Origin: an uncultured Sphingomonas sp.
Lineage (GTDB): Bacteria; Pseudomonadota; Alphaproteobacteria; Sphingomonadales; Sphingomonadaceae
Direction: 5' to 3'
Assembly (NCBI RefSeq): GCF_936927845.1
Contig: NZ_CAKZHV010000051.1
Coordinates: 1-6,139, forward strand
Length of the DNA: 6,139 nt
A program made the position numbers and the translations under genes. Positions 1 through 5,829 of the stretch are shown here, piece after piece. How positions within the stretch are numbered: position 1 is the first letter of the stretch; each line of letters opens with the position of its first letter. The notes beneath the pieces are model-generated. The model saw only the letters and a program-made list of their open reading frames with translations. It did no database searches and was not told the origin of the DNA.

Positions 1-68
1 ACGTCCTGTGCTGCCGCGCCGGCAGCGATTGGCATCAGCGATGCCGCGATTATTGTCGCGCGTGCCAT
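1..68 (-). CDS. N-terminus of an exported protein (partial, cut by window edge)
   Basis: The minus strand from position 68 to the left edge encodes MARATIIAASLMPIAAGA followed by AAQD. This is a classic signal peptide: a short n-region with one Arg, a hydrophobic core of about 15 residues, and a likely signal peptidase I site (A-x-A just before QD). Only about 22 residues are visible, so the mature protein and its function are unknown. The frame is open back to the stop codon of the patatin gene, so upstream in-frame ATGs at 95, 110 and 119 are possible starts. I prefer 68 because it gives the best-shaped signal peptide, although no start has a strong Shine-Dalgarno sequence. It lies 90 nt or less downstream of the patatin gene on the same strand with no visible terminator between them, so it is probably the next gene of the operon. 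Confidence 0.5.
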   Translation of the reverse strand, partial: MARATIIAASLMPIAAGAAAQD

Positions 69-158
69 CCCGAACCCTGCCCAGCCCCCGATCATCGTCA
101 ATTCTGTCATCCCGGCCATACGCGGCAATCGACGAACCACGACCGCGATGATCCTGTT

Positions 159-1322
159 CTATTGATGATCGAGACGATCCGCGACGGCAAGATCGGCCGG
201 GGTGGGCGGCGTCTTGCGCCACGAACCAGTGCGTCCCCGCTCGACGCCATAGGCGTACAGGCGTCGCATGTAGGTCTTCTCGAACAGGCGGTCGCTGGGT
301 GCGACGTCGTTCCCGATGAACGTCAAGTTCCAGTCGATGCCGTGGCGATGCGCGTAGACGTAGCTGGTTTCCGCCAGTGTCAGCAGCGCTGCCTGCTGGT
401 TGAGCGCGAAGGCGCGCTTCAGGATCGGGACGAGCCGCGGCGTCACCATCTGAAAATCGCCGCCAAGCCTGCTGTTCATCAACAGGTAGACGTGCAGCCG
501 GGCGGCGTCCCCGATCGGCGCGTCGCTGACCGCGAGCTGCGGCGGGATTGCGAGGATGCCAGCGGTCGTCCCGCCATCGGCATGAAGCTCGCGTACGGGC
601 GCCCCGTTGCTGGACGCGTCGATCACCACCGGGGGAAACACCACAGGAATGGACGACGATGCCAGCAATACCCGCCGGAACAGCTCGACCTTGTCCGGCA
701 ACATGCTGGCGGCGATTGCCCCCATATCCCAGATCACGCTGCGTTGCGCGTCGAGATTGGCGGTGGCGACGAACAGGCGGCGCCCCTTGGCCTGCTCCTC
801 CGCGATGCGCGCTACAAGTTCCGGTGTCACCTCACGTGCGATCAGTTTCGCAAGCGGTGCGGTGGAGGCGACACTGGTCGATCCCGGTATCGCAAGTGGG
901 AAGCGGGGATGGAAGATGTCCCTTGCGGATACGCTGGTGTAAAACCGGGCGATCGATGCATCGCCTTCCTTGCCCAGAAAGGCAAAGGGAGCGATCAATG
1001 CCCCGGTGCTGACCCCGGTGACAACGCTGAACTCCGGACGCGTGCCGCTCTGCGTCCAGCCGTTGAGCACACCGGCGCCATAGGCACCCTCGTCAGCACC
1101 ACCCGAAAGGGCCAGCATCGTTACTGGCTGCCCGGCCGGCACATCGGGTCGCATCCGCTGCGCGGCATCCGGCAGATCCGCCCAGAAACGGACCTCCGGC
1201 GCACCGGCAATAGCGGCCGCGGCACTTTGCGCCCCGGTGAACGGCACGCGCTCCACCGTGGTACATCCACTGACAAACGCCATTGCGGCTATCGTAACGG
1301 CGCGGAGGATCTGTCTGGTCAT
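159..1322 (-). CDS. Patatin-like phospholipase, predicted lipoprotein
   Basis: This is a predicted serine acyl-hydrolase of the patatin family, which cleaves acyl chains from phospholipids or other lipids with a Ser-Asp dyad. The N-terminus is a lipoprotein signal: basic start MTRQILR, a hydrophobic stretch, and the lipobox VSGC with Cys20 as the lipidated residue, so the mature enzyme should be anchored in an envelope membrane. The patatin signatures are in order: a glycine-rich oxyanion-hole segment around residues 73-84 (SGGADEGAYGAG), the nucleophile elbow GVSTG with Ser105, and the DGG motif with Asp249. The 387-residue length fits a single-domain patatin with no beta-barrel domain. The start is firm: its ATG overlaps the thioesterase stop by 4 nt (ATGA), and a GGAG lies 7 nt upstream. 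The stop is TAG. Family assignment is strong; the substrate is unknown. Confidence 0.92.
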   Translation of the reverse strand: MTRQILRAVTIAAMAFVSGCTTVERVPFTGAQSAAAAIAGAPEVRFWADLPDAAQRMRPDVPAGQPVTMLALSGGADEGAYGAGVLNGWTQSGTRPEFSVVTGVSTGALIAPFAFLGKEGDASIARFYTSVSARDIFHPRFPLAIPGSTSVASTAPLAKLIAREVTPELVARIAEEQAKGRRLFVATANLDAQRSVIWDMGAIAASMLPDKVELFRRVLLASSSIPVVFPPVVIDASSNGAPVRELHADGGTTAGILAIPPQLAVSDAPIGDAARLHVYLLMNSRLGGDFQMVTPRLVPILKRAFALNQQAALLTLAETSYVYAHRHGIDWNLTFIGNDVAPSDRLFEKTYMRRLYAYGVERGRTGSWRKTPPTPADLAVADRLDHQ

Positions 1323-1768
1323 CGCATGGCTCCACTAGCCGTAGTTGCTTCAGTGTCACGAAGATAGAAATGCTGAGCAAGATCGGGACGAATACGCACA
1401 AGTTGCCTGGACCCGCGATCGATGCACACCAGCGTAGACTCAACTATGGCAACGTCTTCGCCGTTTCGCTCGAAGCGAGTTTCAAAGTGGGCACGACATC
1501 CTTGATGACCAATGACGCGCACTACGGCGACGATCAGATCGTGCAGCACGGCGGGCCTGTGATAGACCACGTCATGACGGTGCGCGATCCAGGCGAGCGT
1601 CTCTACCTGTTCTGGCGGCGCGGTCTTGCGCCAATAGGCGTTGACCGCTTCTTGCATCCACATGAGATAGATGGCGTTGTTCACATGATCGAGATCGTCG
1701 ATCGCTCCCGGACCGACCCTGATCGGATGCCGATATTCAACGTAGCGGCCCGGACCATGGTCAGGCAT
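1319..1768 (-). CDS. Acyl-CoA thioesterase, hot-dog fold (4HBT family)
   Basis: The 149-residue protein matches the 4-hydroxybenzoyl-CoA thioesterase-like family, small cytoplasmic hot-dog-fold enzymes that hydrolyse acyl-CoA thioesters. The diagnostic segment is near residues 23-35, IDDLDHVNNAIYL, where an Asp followed by HVNN and an aromatic residue is the usual active-site and helix-start pattern. The segment after it (MWMQEAVNAYW) fits the long central hot-dog helix, and the rest reads as alternating beta strands. The frame stays open further upstream, but I chose the ATG at 1768. It follows the peroxidase stop by a single base (TGAGATG), gives the normal family length, and removes 32 unconvincing Cys/Arg-rich residues. 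The Shine-Dalgarno sequence is weak (GGA about 7 nt upstream), which suggests coupling to peroxidase translation. The stop overlaps the patatin start. The substrate cannot be read from the sequence. Confidence 0.85.
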   Translation of the reverse strand: MPDHGPGRYVEYRHPIRVGPGAIDDLDHVNNAIYLMWMQEAVNAYWRKTAPPEQVETLAWIAHRHDVVYHRPAVLHDLIVAVVRVIGHQGCRAHFETRFERNGEDVAIVESTLVCIDRGSRQLVRIRPDLAQHFYLRDTEATTASGAMR

Positions 1769-1769
1769 C

Positions 1770-3143
1770 TCAGTTCCACGATCCTGCCGCGATCCATCGC
1801 AAAGCGGTGAGCGAAGGCATGAACATATATTCGCCGCCACGCAGCCGGTTGTACGTGGTGACACCGTCTATACGGCGACGAACCGGCTCGGCAGGCACGG
1901 TGAAGCGTCCGGGTTCCTCATGCAGGCCGACCACAGGATCACGCTCCTTCCCCAGGTCGATGAAATTACCGCGATTGATCCATTCCTGCTGCAGAAACTC
2001 GATCGTGTCGAACGCACGTGCCGAGATGAAGATGAAGAAGATGCCGCGATCGTCCTCGCCATCGTCGGCAGCAGTCAGGTCGGCCGACCATTTCGGACCG
2101 AAGGTGGAAGAGCGGCGGATGATCCGGTGGATGTTTTCGTCGGTCAGGATCGTCAGTCGCTCACCGCGCGGATTGAGGCGGCGCATGTGCGCGCCATGCG
2201 GACAGACAATTCCCGCCTTGTCGCCCGAGAAATCAAAGTCGTTGCGCCGGGCCGGATCGGCGCCCAGCTCTTCGTCGTCGCGGGTCGGCGACAGGATCAG
2301 CGGTGCCCCCGATCGCCAGCGGCCGAACATCTTGGCGGCCAGCAGCTCCTGCGCCGCCTCATCGTTTGCCTGGCCGCGCACGAAATCGTTGAATGCGCCC
2401 GGTCGACTGTCATACTTGCGCAGCACGACATAGGAACCGTTCCGCCCCAGCGCGTCAGGCTGCGGTATCTCCAGCGGCGCTCCCGTTTCGCTGTCCTCGC
2501 CCAGGATGAACTCGCCCGGCGCGATCGCGCGCTCCTGCCCCGGCTGTGGATCGACCCCGGCACCCGCGACGGTCGGCTGCGACACCGAGTCACGAAAGCC
2601 GAACGGGTTCTTGGCATCCGCATCGGCTCCGAAACGATGTGTTCCGATCAGCGTCACGCCGCTCGATGCATGATATTCGGACATTGCCCGGTCGGTGGCT
2701 TCGTCAAGCCGGGCCTGATCCGAAGCGAAGATGGTGAGCGCGATGTGGCAGCGATTGTCGCGATACGCCTCCTCCCATTGCTCGGGAGCATTCTCTCCCG
2801 CGTCACGCAGCTGCTCGGCGCGCGCCGCCATTCCCTGACGAAACGACAGAGGAAAGCTGGCGAGCGAGCCTTCGGGCACCCCAAGCGCCTTCAGACCCGC
2901 GTGACTGATCGCCACACCGGTCCATGCCGTCAGCTCTTCGGTCCAGTCTGCTGCGGCAGGGATATGCGGCGCGAGCCTTCGCAGGAGATCGCGGCCACCC
3001 GCGGCGTCGTCGACGTGAAGCATTGCGTGAATGCCGACATACGGTTCAGGCCGCGCGCGCAGGATCAACGCCTGAATGTCGTCCAGCTGCAGCGTCACGC
3101 GGTCAGGGCGGAAGCGGTCCTTGAGGTGCTGGAGGATACCCAT
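1770..3143 (-). CDS. DyP-type heme peroxidase
   Basis: This 457-residue protein belongs to the dye-decolorising peroxidases, heme enzymes that use hydrogen peroxide or organic peroxides to oxidise varied substrates. The C-terminal half carries the heme-site motifs. The equivalent of the GxxDG motif is GFRDS at residues 182-186, with the distal Asp at 185. CPHGAHMRRLNPR follows from 314, with the likely proximal heme ligand His319. The distal Arg is probably 343 or 344 in IIRRSSTFG, and a hydrophobic strand GIFFIFISARAF starts at 367. The length and the CPxxAHxRxxNPR pattern resemble the larger (C/D-like) DyP subfamilies. There is no signal peptide, Tat motif or obvious encapsulin-targeting tail, so it should be cytoplasmic. 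The start is the ATG at 3143, which shares its A with the upstream stop (TGATG) and has GGAG about 10 nt before it; a longer reading adds 60 low-complexity residues. One oddity is Ser in place of the second Gly of the motif. Confidence 0.92.
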   Translation of the reverse strand: MGILQHLKDRFRPDRVTLQLDDIQALILRARPEPYVGIHAMLHVDDAAGGRDLLRRLAPHIPAAADWTEELTAWTGVAISHAGLKALGVPEGSLASFPLSFRQGMAARAEQLRDAGENAPEQWEEAYRDNRCHIALTIFASDQARLDEATDRAMSEYHASSGVTLIGTHRFGADADAKNPFGFRDSVSQPTVAGAGVDPQPGQERAIAPGEFILGEDSETGAPLEIPQPDALGRNGSYVVLRKYDSRPGAFNDFVRGQANDEAAQELLAAKMFGRWRSGAPLILSPTRDDEELGADPARRNDFDFSGDKAGIVCPHGAHMRRLNPRGERLTILTDENIHRIIRRSSTFGPKWSADLTAADDGEDDRGIFFIFISARAFDTIEFLQQEWINRGNFIDLGKERDPVVGLHEEPGRFTVPAEPVRRRIDGVTTYNRLRGGEYMFMPSLTALRWIAAGSWN

Positions 3144-3838
3144 CAGTAATCCACTCCGTGCGGCACCGACACCTGCCTGGACAGCAGGGCCAGCGCGTCC
3201 CGTGTCGCGGGGTCCACAGCGGTGTTGCCGGCCATTGTATCGAGGAAGGCATCGAGCGCCGTCTCCATCCGCTGCAGCCGCCGCACGTCCACAACCGTCA
3301 CCTGCGGGTTGGCGACGAACCAACCGGCCGCGTCGATCTGGTGATCGGCGATGAAATCCTTCACGTCAGGCGAGGCAATCCCCGGCCACCCTTCGACATT
3401 GGCGAACAAGAGATCCATCAGGTCAGGGATCTTGGTCGCGAAGTCGTTGATATAGGTATCCCAGTCACCGTCGTACGCCGTAGCGAACAGGATGCGCGTG
3501 TCGTCGTCGAACAGGACGAAACGCATGTCATGCAGCGTCGAAACTTTCTGGGCGCCGTCGAAATTGCCGCCGGTCAGGTTGAAGATGCGACGCAGCCGGT
3601 CGCCGCCGCCAGGCTTGAGTTTGGCGATTGCAGTCAGTTCGGACACATTGCCCGATTGCCGGCCGGCCCGGCCCGCCGACCCGGCGGTGCCCTTGAACAG
3701 AGGGTTGTGGTTGCGGATCAAGCCTTCGATCGCGATCCTGGCCAGCGTGGGGGCATCGGCGGCGATTTCTGCGGCGAGGCGACGGAACTCTTGCAGACGG
3801 GTTTCGTCATCAAGCCTGGGATCTTTACTGTCGGCCAT
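3143..3838 (-). CDS. Conserved-looking peroxidase partner protein of unknown function
   Basis: I cannot assign a function to this 231-residue protein. The first 40 residues are acidic and helical. A basic, Gly-rich loop follows (about 49-62, KGTAGSAGRAGRQSG). The core at about 100-153 (STLHDMRFVLFDDDTRILF, then YDGDWDTYINDF, then DLLFANVEGWPG) looks like a ferredoxin-like alpha/beta unit. From memory, a similar 'FVL..D.R.LF.. YDG.W..Y..DF' stretch occurs in proteins encoded beside, or fused to, DyP-type peroxidases, which is consistent with its place here between two heme enzymes. DyP proteins are themselves built from ferredoxin-like folds, so a distant relation is possible. No signal peptide or membrane segment is seen. 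The start is the ATG at 3838, chosen for its excellent Shine-Dalgarno sequence. An in-frame ATG at 3910 would overlap the catalase gene by 50 nt. The 3' end overlaps the peroxidase start by one base. Confidence 0.85.
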   Translation of the reverse strand: MADSKDPRLDDETRLQEFRRLAAEIAADAPTLARIAIEGLIRNHNPLFKGTAGSAGRAGRQSGNVSELTAIAKLKPGGGDRLRRIFNLTGGNFDGAQKVSTLHDMRFVLFDDDTRILFATAYDGDWDTYINDFATKIPDLMDLLFANVEGWPGIASPDVKDFIADHQIDAAGWFVANPQVTVVDVRRLQRMETALDAFLDTMAGNTAVDPATRDALALLSRQVSVPHGVDY

Positions 3839-3844
3839 GAACGG

Positions 3845-3852
3845 CTCCTTCT
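3845..3852 (-). promoter_or_regulatory. Strong ribosome binding site that fixes the start of the partner gene
   Basis: The minus strand reads AGAAGGAG followed by 6 nt and then the ATG at 3838. It is the best Shine-Dalgarno sequence in the operon and lies in the 22-nt gap after the catalase-family stop codon. It argues for the start at 3838 rather than the longer reading from 3910. Confidence 0.8.
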
Positions 3853-3860
3853 GGTTCGGA

Positions 3861-4949
3861 TCAGTCCGGAATTTCATCAAGCGAGCGTGGTTCGCGCCGA
3901 GCCACGGCATTCAGCCTGTGCCGCTGGCTGGAGGACGATTCATACGCTGCCTTGCGGATTCGCATGATGCCGCCGAGCGGCCGATGCGCCGCGACCCCGT
4001 TCCACGGGTTGAAGGCGAGATGGTCGTCGCCATGCACCTGTCTGGCCGGGGCATAGGCATCCTGGGGAGGGAAGGTCAGCGTTGCGATCGCGCGATGCGG
4101 TGAAAGGGCAGGATCCCACAGGACCGCCGCGTCCTCGACCGGCATTGTATCCGGGTCGACGCATAGCTGCGCGCGTAATTCGTAGGTGGCGCCGGCGTGC
4201 CGGAAATGGTCGACTACCGCGTCACGCATGGTCGAGAAGCCCGCCTCGACCTGCCGTCCGGTCAGTTCGGCCACCCCCCCGACCGGCGCCAGCGACAGTT
4301 TCGCAACATGATCGCCGTAGCGGATTGCCGCCTGCGTATGAAATGTCTCGCCCAGCATGTTCGCATGGTCGCGCGCCAGTCCGTCAAGCGTGGCATTAGG
4401 GCTGACGCCTAGCGCCTCCACAGCGTCCTTCACGCCACGCGCGGCAGCGGCGATCAGCCGCTGCGCCGCCTCAGGCGCGTCCGCGTTCTTTTCAAGCAGA
4501 CCCAGCATGACCTTGTATTTGGCGATCGTACCAAAGGCGAGCGTTGGAAAATTGACCATCAGGAAATCCTGATTGGCCCCCCCGAGGGTGGGTGACAGGC
4601 GCTCGCCCCCAACGCCGATGACCTTGACCGCAAAGCCGCGCGGGGCCGGCACTGCATCGCTGTGAATATCACCCGGCGCCGATGACAGTCGAGCTACGAT
4701 CTCATGTTCGCCAGGGTGGGCGAAGATGCCCTGCGCCAATTCGGCAGGCAGATCCTGATGGACTGTCATCCGCCCTTTCAGGATCGCATGGCTCTTCGCA
4801 TGTGCGTCTCGGTGCGCATGATGATGCCGCTCTGCGTGAGCAGCCTGTGTCGCCGCCATTCGAGCCACGATCTCACGCGTCAGCGCAGCTTCCTCGGGCT
4901 GCTCGATTTCGAGATCGTCGCGATAGGCGATGGGGCGGCGGGTGGTCAC
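3861..4949 (-). CDS. Small catalase-family heme protein
   Basis: This 362-residue protein is a catalase-superfamily heme protein, much shorter than monofunctional catalases (about 480 residues or more). It keeps the heme-site landmarks. HAK at 50-52 gives the distal His50 candidate. PRGFAVKVIGV at 103-113 is the conserved heme-pocket strand. NQDFLMVNFP at 126-135 holds the distal Asn126 candidate. Near the C-terminus, FNPWNG and HRPLGGIMRIRKAAY hold the R-x3-Y pair Arg332/Tyr336, with Tyr336 the expected proximal ligand. There is no export signal. Short members of this superfamily include peroxidases and relatives of the coral catalase-related allene oxide synthase, which acts on fatty-acid hydroperoxides, so true catalase activity is not assured. 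A His-rich stretch (HAERHHHAHRDAHAKSH, 38-54) runs into the distal His. The start is the GTG at 4949, because a stop codon lies five codons upstream and no in-frame ATG occurs before residue 31; its Shine-Dalgarno sequence is weak. It is the first gene of the operon. Confidence 0.9.
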   Translation of the reverse strand: MTTRRPIAYRDDLEIEQPEEAALTREIVARMAATQAAHAERHHHAHRDAHAKSHAILKGRMTVHQDLPAELAQGIFAHPGEHEIVARLSSAPGDIHSDAVPAPRGFAVKVIGVGGERLSPTLGGANQDFLMVNFPTLAFGTIAKYKVMLGLLEKNADAPEAAQRLIAAAARGVKDAVEALGVSPNATLDGLARDHANMLGETFHTQAAIRYGDHVAKLSLAPVGGVAELTGRQVEAGFSTMRDAVVDHFRHAGATYELRAQLCVDPDTMPVEDAAVLWDPALSPHRAIATLTFPPQDAYAPARQVHGDDHLAFNPWNGVAAHRPLGGIMRIRKAAYESSSSQRHRLNAVARREPRSLDEIPD

Positions 4950-4985
4950 GGATGACGGCTTTCATTGAAGGCGGGCGTCATTAAC

Positions 4986-4999
4986 ATATCAAGCGATAT
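4986..4999. promoter_or_regulatory. Inverted repeat, candidate TetR-family operator
   Basis: ATATC-AAGC-GATAT is a perfect 5-bp inverted repeat with a 4-bp spacer, in the region between the divergent regulator and operon. It overlaps the -10 box and spacer of the proposed operon promoter and part of the -10-like TATATT that faces the regulator. A repressor bound here could block both directions. The arms are short for a TetR operator (usually 14-20 bp or more in total), so this may be only the core of the site. Confidence 0.4.
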
Positions 5000-5002
5000 A
5001 TT
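4997..5002 (+). promoter_or_regulatory. Possible -10 box for the TetR-family gene
   Basis: TATATT is a good -10 hexamer, but the sequence 16-18 nt upstream has no convincing -35 match. It would start transcription near 5009, just before the most upstream start codon of the regulator. It overlaps the proposed operator by three bases, so self-repression is possible. Confidence 0.3.
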
Positions 5003-5017
5003 AGTTGCAATGCCTGT

Positions 5018-5686
5018 GTGGCTGTTGCCCTTGACGCCAACGGGCTGCATCTGGTGTCGGTGGATTATGAGACGACACCGACGACGCAGACGGTACCACG
5101 CCGCAGGAAGCGTCCCGAGATGCGCATGGAGACGCGGACACGACTGCTCGACGCCGCGATAGGGCTGATCGTTGCAGGAGGGGTCGCAGCCGCCTCGATT
5201 CGAGGCATCTGCGAACGCGCCGGCTTTTCGCAGGGCGCATTCTATTCGTATTTCGCCAGCAAGGACGATCTGCTCTTCACGCTGGTCGAAGAGCATATGG
5301 CGAACCTCGCAAGAAAGTTCGACATGTTGGTGGCAGACACCCGGTATCAAACGGCGGAAGCCATCCTGGATACGATCGGTGCCAGTCTGGATGCCTTGTC
5401 CGTCGACGCCAGCTATTCGGTTCTGGTGGTCGAACTTCACCTTCACGCACGTCGCAACGCTGCGTTCCGTGCTCGCTTCGAACCGGTCAAGATCGCGTAC
5501 GAGTCCGCTTTCGCCGGTGTAATGTCCCATCTGCTACGACGTACCGGCCTGACGCCGGTCATACCGAGCATTCAACTGGCGCGCATCCTTCTTTCGCTGT
5601 GGTCCGGTTTGACCCTTCAGGAAAGCAGCGATCCCCCTCCCTCTATACAAATGCGACATGTGTTCGCTGCGCTCGCGCAAGATTGA
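5018..5686 (+). CDS. TetR-family transcriptional regulator
   Basis: The N-terminal domain is a typical TetR helix-turn-helix: TRTRLLDAAIGLIVAGG (40-56), then SIRGICERAGFSQGAFYSYFASKDDLL (60-86), with the G-x-FY-x-YF-x-SKDDLL signature that ends the DNA-binding domain. The remaining roughly 135 residues are helical and fit a ligand-binding and dimerisation domain; its inducer cannot be read from the sequence. The start is uncertain. The coordinates use the most upstream GTG (222 residues). GTG at 5060 and ATG at 5120 are alternatives, and only the ATG at 5120 has a clear Shine-Dalgarno sequence (AGGAAG, 9 nt upstream). That start would drop the basic arm PRRRKRPE, which many TetR proteins have before helix 1. 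The gene diverges from the catalase-led operon with 68 nt between start codons, so it most likely controls that operon and perhaps itself. Confidence 0.9.
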   Translation: MAVALDANGLHLVSVDYETTPTTQTVPRRRKRPEMRMETRTRLLDAAIGLIVAGGVAAASIRGICERAGFSQGAFYSYFASKDDLLFTLVEEHMANLARKFDMLVADTRYQTAEAILDTIGASLDALSVDASYSVLVVELHLHARRNAAFRARFEPVKIAYESAFAGVMSHLLRRTGLTPVIPSIQLARILLSLWSGLTLQESSDPPPSIQMRHVFAALAQD

Positions 5687-5755
5687 TCGATGCCGCCCGG
5701 CAGGATAGTCAACGTTGCCGATGCGGTTGGGGGCGGTACCGCGGAGATGGCTGCC

Positions 5756-5806
5756 TTAGGAAGTCGCGGTGGCGGCCAAAGTAAGTGCCAGTCGCAAAAG
5801 GCTCAT
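5756..5806 (-). CDS. Tiny ORF with strong ribosome binding site (16 codons; leader peptide or broken gene)
   Basis: The minus strand encodes MSLLRLALTLAATATS and then TAA. The peptide looks like the first part of a signal peptide: start, one Arg, then a hydrophobic run. It is preceded by a very good Shine-Dalgarno sequence and lies 23 nt after the alpha/beta-hydrolase stop on the same strand. Moving to the neighbouring frame just before the stop continues an open reading with PKAAISAVPPPTASATLTIL and onward, rich in Ala and Pro and ending inside the TetR gene. A frameshifted remnant of a small secreted protein is therefore possible. I do not recognise a family, and chance occurrence cannot be ruled out. 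Confidence 0.3.
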   Translation of the reverse strand: MSLLRLALTLAATATS

Positions 5807-5814
5807 GATGCTAT

Positions 5815-5819
5815 CTCCT
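5815..5819 (-). promoter_or_regulatory. Ribosome binding site of the 16-codon ORF
   Basis: AGGAG on the minus strand lies 8 nt before the ATG at 5806, at near-ideal spacing. It is the main reason to consider the tiny ORF translated. Confidence 0.4.
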
Positions 5820-5829
5820 AGGCATATTT

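Larger units (their letters stand above)
4983..5010 (-). promoter_or_regulatory. Putative sigma70-like promoter of the peroxidase/lipase operon
   Basis: On the minus strand, TTGCAA (5010-5005) and TATGTT (4988-4983) are separated by 16 nt, a fair match to -35 and -10 boxes. They lie in an AT-rich island within otherwise GC-rich sequence. Transcription would begin near 4976, giving a leader of about 27 nt before the GTG at 4949. The assignment rests on pattern only. Confidence 0.45.

Noticed and set aside
162..1367. Long plus-strand open frame (401 codons) opposite the patatin and thioesterase genes
   Set aside because: The translation has no recognisable motif and is Arg/Gly/Asp-rich in the way antisense frames of GC-rich genes usually are. 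The opposite strand carries clear lipase motifs.
1920..3149. Plus-strand open frame (409 codons) opposite the DyP peroxidase
   Set aside because: It is the antisense shadow of a gene with clear heme-site motifs, with no domain or credible start region of its own.
3144..3323. 60-residue N-terminal extension of the DyP peroxidase
   Set aside because: The extension is Ala/Gly/Arg low-complexity sequence overlapping the partner gene in another frame. The ATG at 3143 has TGATG coupling and a ribosome binding site.
3158..3967. Plus-strand open frame (269 codons) opposite the partner gene
   Set aside because: Its composition is typical of an antisense frame, while the minus strand has an excellent ribosome binding site and operon-like junctions.
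4946..5530. Minus-strand open frame (194 codons) opposite the TetR gene
   Set aside because: It covers the intergenic promoter region and the TetR helix-turn-helix on the other strand, and shows no family pattern.
5691..5742. Short palindromes TGCCGCCCGGCA (5691-5702) and GCGGTACCGC (5733-5742) as a terminator between the convergent genes
   Set aside because: The stems are only 5 bp with little or no loop, and neither is followed by a T-run on either strand. The T-run at 5826-5831 has no hairpin before it.
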